This document shows positions 1 to 13,100 of a stretch of 64,000 bases of DNA, piece after piece. The DNA is from Patella vulgata. Its lineage: Eukaryota > Mollusca > Gastropoda > Patellidae. Below the pieces are notes generated by a model that was not told where the DNA came from, searched no databases, and saw only the letters and a program-made list of their open reading frames with translations. Made by a program: the position numbers and the translations under genes. The stretch is from NCBI RefSeq assembly GCF_932274485.2, contig NC_065886.2, positions 19,419,501 through 19,483,500 on the forward strand, in the 5' to 3' direction. Position 1 is the stretch's first letter. Each line of letters starts with the position of its first letter.

Positions 1-250
1 AAGAGAGAGAGAGAGAGAGAGAGAGGGGGGTGTAACGTCCACTCGACACAAACTAGGTCATTTCGGGACCAACCTATGGTTTAATATGCGCGAAGGGGTC
101 TTTAGCAGTGGGAGGAAACCGGAGGACCCGGAGGAAACCCACGAGATTGGACAGGCGACCCTACTCCTTGTCACGTACAACCGGGGAATAGAAACCACGC
201 CAATTGACTCAATGACAGACTTTATGATACAGCGCGCACATATGCTAACC
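1..250 (-). repeat. tRNA-derived SINE, minus orientation, with AG microsatellite tail
   Basis: An (AG)n tract at 1-26 is the tail of a SINE that reads on the minus strand to about 250. Its minus strand carries the same order of blocks as the copies at 3095, 22311 and 36925: a GCGCGC/TATCATAAGG head, a Pol III B-box-like GATTCCCCGG region, a central block resembling the conserved Nin-type animal SINE domain (CTCCGGTTTCCTCCCACTGC), and a 3' end reading CGAGTGGACGTTACACCCC. The family name is inferred from the central block only. A run of C at 257-270 follows. From 299 to about 740 I see no gene, only AT-rich sequence, a C run near 518-530 and two imperfect copies of a TAGTGAG-rich block (640-720). 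Confidence 0.7.
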
Positions 251-756
251 ATTCAGCCCCCCCCCCCCCCGATGTATATCACTGGAATTTCGTATTAGGA
301 CACGTATGTTGACATTAAACACTCGCCCCACCCCACCACTCTCTTTAATTCAGCCAGTGAAGGCTACCAAACTTGTATCAATTTTAATTTTAAAAAAAAA
401 GTATATATGCATTCCGCCGAAAATATAATAAATACTTTTCAAGAGAGGATTAACTTTACTTTTCAGTATAGATATACGAAATTTTGGATTAAGCCCGCAT
501 TTTTATTTCAAATAAACCCCCCCCCCCCCCTCCCTTTCACTTTTCAAGGGAAGTAAATATAAATGTGCCAGAAAATTATTTATATATTTGAAAAGAACAG
601 TGAACGTGCTTTCTACTGATATGTAGATTCTTAATTTGGTAGTGAGAGCCAGCTTGATTCGCAGTTAGTGCATGAAGGGTAAGTACTGTATTCTTAGTGA
701 AGGATGAGATAGTGAGGGCTGACTTGATCTCGTGGCCGCTTCAACATTGATAAATA

Positions 757-988
757 AAGTCGACAACCCGACATCACGACACCCCGACATCACGACATTT
801 TTACGCGACAATACGACATTTTTACGCGACATTACGACATTCTTAATGTCGTGGTGTCGGGTGAAAATGTCGTAGTGTCGGGTTAAAAATGTCGTGATGT
901 CGGGTGGTGTCGGGTTATAATGTCGTGATGTCGGGTTGTCGGGTTGTCGCCTTATGAAGGGCGACACTACGACATCACGACATGATAC
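757..988. repeat. inverted array of a short GTCG-type motif (foldback-like)
   Basis: The left half (757-840) is made of repeats of CCCGACATCACGACAT, and the right half (845-985) of the reverse complement ATGTCGTGATGTCGGG. The switch point is near 840-848 (ACGACATTCTTAATGTCGT). The strand can therefore fold into one long imperfect hairpin made of tandem short motifs, the architecture of foldback transposon ends. The 108-codon reading frame across it on the minus strand is only the translation of the simple motif. The right flank carries ATCAGCCACCATAGTATT, also found beside another array at 38918. No target-site duplication was found. Confidence 0.6.
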
Positions 989-1160
989 CAATCAGCCACC
1001 ATAGTATTAGACAGCTTGTACTTGGATGATTTATAAGTCCAAACTATTTGTAGAAGGTTTATCCCACAGTAGTCACTGGTCCATATTTGAAATTGGCTAC
1101 AGCCAAATAAATTAATATCTAACTAAAGAGATAACCTGGTTTAAATACAAATATACTCAC

Positions 1161-4100
1161 TTGAACATTTTTAACTTTAGGATGTTGATAAAGAATTTGT
1201 TCTATTTCTGTAGGGTAGACATTTTCACCACCTCTTATAATCACATCTTTAATTCTACCCACTATTTTACAATAACCTTCGTCATCTATTACTGCTATAT
1301 CTCTACAAATATTATATACATGTCAATTATGTTAGACCAATCAATCATTTATTTGTTAATTTAAATTAGCAGTATTAGCATTACTTGCCGGATTCGTTAT
1401 TTCACGATAATAAAAAAAAACAGCGGCTGCCAGGTAGGATACGCGCACAAATTGCAAGAGATGGATAGAGAACAAGCTAAAAACAAAAACGATTTTTTGT
1501 ACAATCAGGGAACATAATCCAGAAAGTTATGGTCTGAAATGCGCAAATATCAAAGGGATGAGATTTTGGGAATATAAAGCTTTTTTTTAAGTTTCATCAA
1601 AATCGGATAAAAATTGTGACCTCTAGAGGGTCCATAACCTTTGTATTACATACTTATACACAATTTGCGTACAAAGAGCAGCCATTTTGTCGGGCAGTTT
1701 CATTTCGATGTTCCCGAAATTCGAATTCTATCCACGTTATGGTGGAATGGTGATATGTTTAAACGGTTTTTAAAATCGGATAAAAATTGTGACCTCTATA
1801 GGGACCACAGGCCCAAACGCGATTTTTCGTACAATCAAGGGCCATAATTCAGGAAGTACATTCGATATGCGCGAATATCGAAAGGAACCAAAATCTTTGT
1901 GATAAAAACATTTATTTAAAGTTTCATCCAAATCGGATAAAAACTGTGGCCTCTAGAGGGCCAAAAACCTTGATATACCATATTTTTACACTATTTGCGT
2001 ACAAGGGGCGGCCATTATGTCCGTCAGTTTTAGTCCGATTTTCTCGAAATTCGATATGCGCGAATATCGAAAGGAACCAATATGGTTGGGTTATAAACAT
2101 GCATTTCAAGTTTAATCAAAATCGGATCAAAACTGTGACCTCTAGGAGGTCCGCAACCTTGATATACCAGATGTTTACACTATTTGCGTACAAGGGGCGG
2201 CCATTTCGTCCGTCAGTTTTGGTGCGATTTTCACGAGATTCGAACTCAACCATCATTTGGGTGTAACAGTGATATAATAAAACGATTTTGTAAATCGGAT
2301 AAAAATTGTGACCTCTTTTTCGTACAATCAGGGGCCATAATTCAGGAAGTTACGATCCGATATGCGCGAATATCGAAAGGAACGAAGATCCTTGGGTTAT
2401 AAGCATGCATTTCAAGTTTCATCAAAATCGGATCAAACTTGTGACCTTTAGAGTGTCCTCAAGCTAAAACGTGAGTTTTCGTACAATCAGGGGCCATAAT
2501 CCATGAAGATGTGGTCTGATACATGCCAATATCGAAAGGAATCGAGAGCTGTGGGAGATAGAACCTATACTTCAAGTTTCGTCAAAATCGGATAAAAATT
2601 GTGACCTGTAGAGTGTCCACAAACAAATTGTCGTCGGACGGACGGACGGACGTCCGGACGGACAGGGGCGACGACAATATACGTCCACATGCCGCTATTT
2701 TTTTTATGTGTCCCAAGGGGTGCCATTGGCAAAAAAGGTTGGGAACCACTGCATTGTATTAAGGGGAAATAATTCTCATGACACTTTTAATAATATCAAT
2801 ACCGCTAAGGAATACAATGTTATTTTGGTTGTGCTTTACTGAATTATGTTCTATAAATTTAATGTACCATAATTTTAACATGTCCATGTTTTTTTTTACA
2901 GAATTCCTACCAACGAAATTTAAATATATGTAAACCACTAAACCAAAATAATTGTTTTTTCAAACTTGGTCGCTAACATGCTGTTCAAGATCCCCTTTAC
3001 TAATATCAAATTTTTCTAGACCCTATAACACTTGGTAATTTTAAAAAGTGGTTTCTTACTCTCCACTGAGGCAATCTTACATGAAATAGCCCTTATTAGG
3101 GTGGCCGAATGGTTAAGCGCGTGCGCGTTGTATCATAAGGTCTGTCATTGAGTCAACGGACGTGGTGCCGATTCACCGGTTGTACGTGACAAGGAGTAGG
3201 GTCGCCTGTCCAACCTCGTAGGTTCTCTCCGGGTCCTCCGGTTTCCTCCCACTGCTAAAGTCGTTAAACTCTCCCTCTGCCCTCACAATGTGTTTAGTGC
3301 AACTGGGTGCAACTGAATGAAATAGGTGATATATAAGCGGTCTTGCAATCTGATTCGACAGTGGACAAAAGCCAGTTGCTGTTAGTAGCATATGTTCTAC
3401 TTCCCTGCGATTGGTTGCAAAGACATAAGCAGTTTTGCAACTGACTGCAACTAATTTTAAGGAAATGTTAGGCATTCTTTTATTTCGTATGTTTCCTAGC
3501 CTCTCCATTATGCCGTTTGTGTACATAAAAATGTCCGACGACATTATCGAAGAGCGTTTGGACAACACAAGTGTATTTTTATTAAAGAAAGGGTAATACC
3601 AGTCTTTCTTCATAACTTTAGACAGCCCTCGAAGATGCCAGTTGCAAATAGTTGCATGTACTAGCAACGAAACGTCGCAGGCCACATAAGCGCCATTTCC
3701 AGTTTTAGACAATTGCATCACATCGCAAGGTCGATATATGCATGTTTTTTTTACCCTGTACGAAACCAGCGAGATTGAGAAATAACTTCAGCTGTTTTAT
3801 CAGGATCTCCCCAATAACATAACATTGTTGTATAACCTCTAGTACATAGTTCACCAGATACACCTGTTCTAACAATATCACCATTTTCATTGATAACTTT
3901 AGCCTAAAATAAAACAAAATAGGACACTTCAAAACTGAGCAATCGTTTGAATTCTTATAGCCTGGATTTTAGGCCACATTTAATTCTATGTTTTTGCCTG
4001 TAAGACTTCAGAAGAATATTTTCACATTTTGTCTGTTAAGGGCCCGTGTCAAGGTTGCTCGTTAGTGAATATTGAGTGACCTAATTTAGCTATTCAAATT

Positions 4101-7100
4101 AATAATTAGACACAATCTGATTAAAATTAGATTACAATTCGATTTATTTATGTTTTCATATTTTTACACCACATTGTAACCTAACCAACTTTCTGCCAGA
4201 AAAAGTAACATATATATAGACAATTGTGCCATTTTCCAAATGTTTATAATACCTAAGGGTCATTCTTATCTTTATCATAGTTCACCACAATACCAAAATG
4301 TTCGTGTGATCTGAAAGCTGACTTAAAAAATATATGATGCTACGATGTTCGAATAATATCATTGTTTTGTCTAATTACCTCAACATGGCTGCCAAGTAAT
4401 CCAACAGTTGATACTCTCTTCTCTATTGGGCTATCTCGATAAGAACTAAAAGTAACAGGACTTGTTTCAGTTAAACCATAGCCAACCTAAAATTAAATAT
4501 GTCCATAAATTTCATGGGGTAGGATTCGATTTAACATTGGATAGCGTAAATGGAAACAGAGCTTTCAGATTTTATAAATGGCACTGTTTTAAAAATATCT
4601 AAGACCCAATATTACTTTTGGAAAATGAGGTTCTTCGGAAAACCAATCATGATGCTAGAAATGCCACATAACAATAACATGGTACATACATATGAATTTG
4701 GGGATAAGAGGGGAGCTAGTCTAACTTTTAATTTTTACTATCTCTTAATATATTTAATATTACATTTAGTTAAGAATAAAATGACTTTATATATATGTAA
4801 TTAATGTAAGCATTATTTATAACTAAATTTTTATATTTTAGGGATGAAAAGATGATGTTGATAATTGGGGTTTAACGTCTGCCTCGACCTAGGTTGATAT
4901 CACAGGTTCTTAAGAGTCTAAATCCATCATTGGCCGGCCGTACAGTACTCACAATGACTTCTGTCATATTCATCTTTGTGATGACATCTTTCATGACCTC
5001 TATAGGGCAAGGAGAACCACCCATTAAACCAGTATATAAGGTAGATAAGTTATAGTTGTTCAAGTCAGGATGATTCAGCATATCTATAAACATAGTAGGC
5101 ACTCCATATAATGATGTACATCTACAATAAATAACAAGATAAGATATATAATATATAACACGACCATTACATATCTATAAACATAGTGGGTCCTCCATAT
5201 AATTATGTACATCTAAAAAAACAAAAAACACTCTTGTTCAAATTAATTGCATATCATTGAAATATCATTCGGTAAAGTCTCAGCGTGAAATCACACTGAT
5301 TGTGCGTGAACACCGATCAACCGTATGATGGATTATCAAGCGAGACAAGGCAAGGTGTAAGTCAAGCCTCTAACAGAACTGACTTGGTGGTACAGTTGAT
5401 TGGTTGACGCTTACAATTTGTGAAATTTCATCCTGTAACTTGTTCAAATGATGTTTCAAAGTAATTATAACATGGTGCTTTCTCGTTGTGACGATCATGA
5501 CGCATGGCGACCATATGAACAAGAGACCATAGGTTTGGTGGCGCAAATATACAGCAATAATCAATAGAAATTGATTGCATCACCCAGTTGTGAAGCTGCA
5601 CATTCACACTTCAGCATATTTATTAATCAACTCCTTTGAATCAGAATAATCGTATGTACATTGCTGAGGACATTTAAACTAATTCCCAAACTGTAATCGG
5701 ACCAGCTAAAATTCAGTGAAAAACATGGGTGATGCAATTAATTCAGTTGCTGTTAATACCCCAACCACAAACTCTTATTAAAATTCTTTTCTTTTCAACC
5801 AGATATTTTTGACGGCAACTAAATATCTATAAAAATAGGTTGCCAGGAAACAAAACATACCGCCACAGGCCCGAGTAGTCCACAAAAGTTTTCGCATATT
5901 CCTTTGTGGGTAATGGGAGCAAATCAAAATTGTTAAACACTGACCAACAGTATTGGAAATAGTTAACATTTGATAGCCTGTAGTACTTCTGAATGTTAAC
6001 ATTTATTATACAAGAGCTTTGACTGTAAATTGTGTGGCGGCAGGTAACGACAATATACGTCAATATTATACTTTGTGTATAAAAAATGTTACATCTACTG
6101 TATTGAAGGCGTCGAGTAATTCTTACACTAAACCAACGAAATGATTTATGGTTCCCATTTTATAGTAACTCATGTCAACGTGTTTATCATACTTTTCATC
6201 TTGTACAGCTTGTAGAGTTAAATCTGGTTTAAAACTGGCTGCAGGAAAAACAACACAAGCGCCATGCATACATAGTGATAAACTGCCTAATACCATGCCA
6301 AAACAATGATATAGTGGAACAGGACAACATATTCGGGATTCCTTAAAAATAGAACATTGATTTCTGCGTACCCAGTTGCATATAATAATATTCCTGGTGG
6401 AATATTGACTAAATTGGTAAAACAAAATCAATGAAAATAACAGAGACAATGAATAAAAAGCTGGGAATGATTCAATTTTCAGCAAAACACAGCAATAGGA
6501 AAATATATCAGAATACAAGAAAACTTTGTAAAGTCTACAACCTGCATATAATAAATATGAAAATTAAATAAATCTCACTCAAACAATGATAACACATCAA
6601 GTCAAATAAACACTTTTAGATCTAACTTCTTTAAAATATAGAGTAAATACACCGTTATGTAACAATACTTACCCTTTGATGATAATCTAATCTTACACCT
6701 ACAGTATGAGAATTATTGGTAATATTATGATGAGAAAGTGTTACTCCTTTTGGTGAACCAGTAGTTCCCTGAAATAAACCATTCAAAACTTTATTTTCAT
6801 AATATTAATGGGGTTTTTTTTTTGCAAAAATAAATTTGCAGGACCTTTTTAAATACAGATTAATTACTGCACAATCTGTGCCTATATATAGTAATTCTTC
6901 TAGTCAATGGATAATTGTTTTTTGTATTTTGTGCCAAAGACTGGAGTAGAAATAAGATGATTGCGAGATTTTCCCACCATTGTTAACATCCTCCATCCAC
7001 TACCTAACGATGTGATCTAACATTTCATGCAATTAATAAGATTTGTAACATTAACGGAGCTAAGTCTCTAACTCAATATTTTCCATAATATTTGAAATTA

Positions 7101-10100
7101 CAAAAAAACGAATTAGAATTCAATTTCAATTAATATTGATCTTGCCGTGAAAATATAGGATCCTAATATCCAATATTTAAGACACAAATGTGGAAGTAAT
7201 TAGTAGAGCCTGATTCACAAACGACAAAATAATAATCATAAAAAACGTGTAGAATGCACTAAGCAGGTGTAAACGACTGTCGTTCAATTTGAACTGTTCA
7301 CGCATTTCACCGAACATAATTGATTAGAAATTACATTTTTTTCTGAAAATTGAATATAAAACACTTTACATACATTCATATTACATTAATATGTCCTTTT
7401 TGAACCATATGTCTATTTCAAGGTTCCAAAATATAGAGCTATACGCCCTTTAAGAGACACTATTATAATTTTTTTACAATTTAGATCAGTCTGGGTGGTA
7501 AAACCCACCACTTACAGTCGTACAATCATATGGTTAAGTGGGATATGAAAACAAAACAAAGTCGTCATAAATTATAAATTTCATTTTTATTATTCATTTT
7601 CAGCTTTTGAATGGATAAGAATGCTTACTGATGTAAACTGAATGTTGATTGGATCATCAAATTGAAGTTTATTCTGTAGATCAAGAATATAATCTCTTTC
7701 TTTATTTCCACCAGCTTCACTGATTTCACTAAACCGTAACGCCCCTCTTAAATATATATAATTAAAATAGATAACAAGGAATTTGCATTCTGTGTAACCC
7801 ATTTGGAGGTGTCCTCCCATTAGTCATACGGCCCACTAGTCAATCAGCGCATTCATTATTTTCATGATGTATAAACTGTAACAATAAATCACTCATTAAT
7901 ACCATGCTCTCGCTGATTCTATTCCGTCATTAATATTCATTAATATTATGCGCTTATGCTCTCATGAACACCATTCTATATAATGCTAATACGCTTATTA
8001 ATACTTTCTGCAATATCATGCTACCATTAATAAAATGCTCTCATTAATATCATTCTCCCCAATATCATGTTCTTATTAATATTATCCTCTCATTAATATC
8101 GTTCTCACCAATATCGTGTTCTCTTTAATATCATGATATTATTAGTATCATTCTCATCAATATCATGTCCTCACTTATCATTATATAACACCATGTTCTC
8201 ATTGAACTCTCATTATTTTATGCTGTCAAAAATATTTTTCATTAATTTCATGCTCTCGTTAATACCATGCTTTCATTGTGGCGACCTTACTATTATCTTG
8301 TAATACATGATTTTAGCGCTATAGAATCCCTTGCAAACTATAATATTTCGAATATCAGTCAAACGATGGTTCAATTCCATTCAGTATTTAGAAATTTATG
8401 ACAAAATAAATATTCCAACGACCTATGTTGATCCCTATGTAACCATACGTCCGCCATCTTTATTTGCTGTGAACCAAATTGATGGGTCTATTTTGGATCT
8501 AACTGAATCAAAGCTGGGAGATTATCTAGTGTTGGTAATTTAATTTCGTTTACTTAATTTAAAATAAATCTGAGTACCCGGTACATATTAGCGTGGATTA
8601 AGCCGTGAGATATTTTATAATTTTCGTAAAATTAAAATCATGATTTACTTTAAGCTGTGAGATACTTATGTCATAATTAAGAGATAGCTACCTCATAGTA
8701 GATAATGATAATAAACTTTTTTTTATTTAATTTACCCTAGTGATCTTCTTTAATATTTTGTATTCTACATCACAGAAACATGCATTGAAATTAATGCAAC
8801 TGGTTGTATTTAACACATTAATTGGTTTACTGTCCACATATTTCATCCAAAATTCACCTACCTATATTTGGATTCACCCATCATTATAAGTGTTTTAAGT
8901 TCTGGTAATCTGAAATTGTATATATCTTTACTGGTACATGGCCAAATTAAGAATAAAATTAACATCTATGTTAAAAAACGTAATCTTGAACATATATTGT
9001 TAATAAACATAGTTTGCCAGGCAACGAAACATACGCCAACAACAGCTTAGTCACCCAAGCAGTCCACAAGCGTAGTTGCAAAAATATTTTTTAAAGTGTT
9101 CAACAGCCATAGCTCTGGCAGTAGTTATCAGAAATCGTTGAAAATCAATCGGATTCTTCGTCTCATACCCATAAACAATATGTATACATTTAGAGTTAAT
9201 CTAATGATAACCTCCAGAGCGTCCACAAGATTATTCAAAGTGATCAAGGGCCATAACTCTGACAGTAATTATCAGAAATCACTGAAAATCAACAGGCCTC
9301 TAGATTTAATGCCTATAAGTTTAAAGTCAATCTGCTGATAACTTTAGCCTCTAGAGCGTTCACAAGATTATTCAAATTGATCAAGGGCTATAACTATGGC
9401 AGTAATTATGGGAAATCAATAGGCTTTATCGTCTCATGACTATAAACAATGTGTATAAATTTTAAGTCAATTGGATCTAGAGCGTCAACAATCAATGTGG
9501 ATGCCGAATCGACGGACGAACCAAAGGACAAACGGGGGTAACAACAATATGTCACACTTCTGTGTTGCCGTAGAAAAGGGAACTTGATATAGTTAAATGG
9601 ACAGAGTTTTCATAATATCTATTACATACATGTAAATAATACTTATACATACGAATGACTTTTGATATCATTTGGGTGGTCGGCTGCTAGTTCTGGGATA
9701 ATGGTGAACAACATTTCATAATAATCCTGATTCTGATGACTAATGGCTGATACTAAAGCTCTACATCCAACCTAGAAGAAAGACAAAGATCGATTATACT
9801 GAAATCAATTTATATGCATAGTCAAATTGTATAGATATAAATTTAACGACTATTTTTTTCAATATTTCATTTTACAATAAGGAGTACCCGGTACTAATAA
9901 AGTAAGCTTATATCCAGTATTTGGCATGAATAATAAGTTCGGACAAAACTGGGCATTTTTGTACATCTTTTTACTTGTCACTTCTTGACAGAAAATACCA
10001 CAAGGTTATCCAGAATACGTTAAATGACAGTCTCTATTTCTATGTATGATTAAACTGATGACAGCAATAGATACGTACCTTTCTCAATGCATATTCCAAT

Positions 10101-13100
10101 TCATTCTTTTTATATTGAGGATTAATATTAACCTGAAAATAAATTGACAGTGTAGCTTAATTTGAAACTTAGAAAATGATCCCACTAGCCCAAAGTACTG
10201 AGTTTATCCACCCATATATACCCTCTCGTTCTTTAGGATCTGCTTCTAATAATATACTTGTTACACCAAGAACTTCATCTGCAATTGCTCATAGGACTTT
10301 CATTTCGGCAGCCCCAATTCTGTGGAACTCTCTAACAGGCGACACCAAAAACTAGTTCTACCTTGGAAATATTTAAGCGTAAACTTAAAACTTTTTATAA
10401 GAATTTTTTAACGTAATTATAATTGTATTAAGGTTAATAACTTTTGATTATTGTTTAATGTGTATTTATTGAAATCTTAATACTGAACTTTTTATAAGAT
10501 CTTCTTGTTTCTTTTAAAATAATCTAACTTTCATTATCATGAATAATTTTGATTTTATATCTTATGTGTACTTTTTGTTATTGTATTGAGGCTTTCCAGC
10601 AGCTTTTAGCTGGATTTTATGCGCCTTATAAATGAATAAATTATTATAAATTATGTAATATAATATCATTTGCGATCTAAATTTTAATATTGTATTCTGA
10701 ATTTATATTTTATTTGTAACTCATTTTGGACAGATTAATTGTAAGATTTAATCTCTATCAGGTGTTGGGTTTATGACATAGTATTATGTAAGATGTAATG
10801 GGTTGTACAAACTTGTATACTCGGAGTGTCTATATGATATAAGATTTAAGCATAACACGTATTAACACCTATTGTCTAGAGTTAGGATGTGTGACTCTTA
10901 ATAATTAGTTTTCATTGTTCTGATTACTAATACTAATAACTATGGTGTGCCTAGCTGACGCGACAGATATTGCTCCACATTATAAAAAGCCTAGTTGAGA
11001 ATTAGGAATTCAGAGAGACCCGGAGGGACCTAGAGGTCTTCCGGACCTCGGGAGAGGGCCTGCCCTCGGACCCCGGAAGAATGAGGGAGCAGCTATAGAT
11101 AGTCGTTACTATATCTAACCACAATGACTTTAATATGTAGAGTTGTACATGTAAATATGTTATCCAGTATTAAAATATCCTTCTAATCAAAAAGAGTTAT
11201 GTATTCTATAACTAGTATTATTTTTTAAAGATTAAAGGAGCCAATATAATCCTCATGGAATAGGCCGTATAATAAATAGTATTTCCACATTTATATAGTG
11301 TAATATTATAATTTTAATAAATTAATTGTAGCCTATTCTTTGTGGAAACTACAAAGTGAACCCCATTTGTCATCTTCCCAGACAAATAAGAAGAGGTATT
11401 GGTATTTCACTATCTAATATCGGACACAACAAATAACAGTACAGACAATAAAGATAGATTACTAATGGACAAAATTATACAAGACCTATATATGTTGTAT
11501 TTGTTGTCTGTGCTGTCCACAATGGCAGAATTTACAAGACACTAAAAATTGATCAAGGGCAAATGCCCATGAAATAATTACCAGTAATAAGAACAATGTG
11601 GTAGGCTTCTTGTTCTTTCTAGACCTAACATAAACAGAACGTGTACCAGTAATCAGATGATAATTTAAGCTGTTCGAGGTATCACACATCATTTAAATTA
11701 GACTTCTTCCTTTTAAGAACAAAGCTTGAACAGAACAAGTGGTTGCCAGGCAAGATATGCCCATATTTTGCAAAAGATGGATAGAGAACAAGCTAAAAAC
11801 AAAAGCAATTTTTTGTACAATCAGAGTCCATAATCCAGAAAGTTATTGTCTGAAATGTGCAAATATCGGCAGTGACCGAGATCTTTGGGATATAAAGATA
11901 TATTTTAAGTTTCGTCAAAATCGGATAAACTTTGTGACCTCTAGAGGGTTCACAATCTTCGTATTACATATTTTTACACAATTTGCCTACAAAGAGCAGC
12001 CATTTTGTTGGGTAGTTTCGTTTTGATTTTCCCGAAATGGAAATATGGAATGGTGGAATGGTGATATATTTAAACGGTTTTTAAAATCGGATAAAAATTG
12101 TAAATCAATTCACAAGCTAAAAAACACGATTTTTCGTACAATCAGGGGCTATAATCCAGGAAGTTAAGTCTGATATGCGCGAATATCGAAAGGAAACCAA
12201 GATCTCAGGATTACAAACGTACATTTCAAGCTTCGTCAAAATCGGATAAAAATTGTATCTTCTAGAGGGTCCACAACCATGGTATTACATACTTTTACAC
12301 TATTTGCGTCCATTTTATCCGGCAGTTTTCGTTCGATTTTCACTCAACTGACATTATGGTGTAACGGTTATATATTAGAATGTTTTTTTTAAATCAGATA
12401 AAAATTGTGACCCGATTTTTCGTACAATCTGGGACCATAATTCAGGAAATTATTATCCGATATGCGCGTATAGCGAAAGGAACCAAGATCTTTGGGTTAT
12501 AAACATGTATTTCAATTTTCATGAAAATCGGATCAAAATTGTGACCTAGAGTGTCCACAACATTGTCGTACCATATGTTTTTACAGTAATTTGCGTACGA
12601 GGGGCGGCCATTACGTTGACAGTTTTCGTCCGATTTTCACGAAATTCGTTATTATGGTGTAACGGTGATATATGCAAACGGTGTTTTATATCGGATAATA
12701 ATGATGACCCCTAGAGTGACCACAAGCTAAAAAAAACGCGATTTTTCGTACAGTCAGGGGCTATAATTCAGGAAGTTATGATCCGATGTGCGCGAATATC
12801 GACAGAAACCAAGATCTTTGGGTTATAAGCATGCATATCAAGTTTCATCAAAATCGGATGAAAATTGTCACCTTTATAGAGTGTCCACTAGCTAAAAACG
12901 TTATTTTTCGTACAATCAGGGGCCATTCTCCATAAAGTTATGGCCCGATACATGCCAATATCAAAAGGGACCGAGATCTTTGGGTGATAGACCTAGAAAT
13001 TAGATAAAAATTGTGACATGTAGAGTATCCACAAATTGTGGTATAATAGTTCCACATGAAAATGTGGGCGTATAAAAATGGTTCATTTCGATTTTCTCAC

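Noticed and set aside
665-991. 108-codon minus-strand frame
   Set aside because: It is the translation of the inverted GTCG motif array; the peptide is just repeats of the motif.
1946-2402. Frames of 72-106 codons on the plus strand
   Set aside because: They lie in the tandem core of the Pearl-like element, and equivalents appear in every copy in varying frames.
3173-3721. 182-codon minus-strand frame, the second longest in the window
   Set aside because: Its C-terminal part is an inverted SINE, and the remainder lies in intron sequence where copy B (23644-23916) no longer keeps the frame. No domain seen.
7840-8290. Regularly spaced repeats as a CRISPR-like array
   Set aside because: Units are imperfect and directly adjoining without spacers, in an animal intron; a minisatellite explains them.
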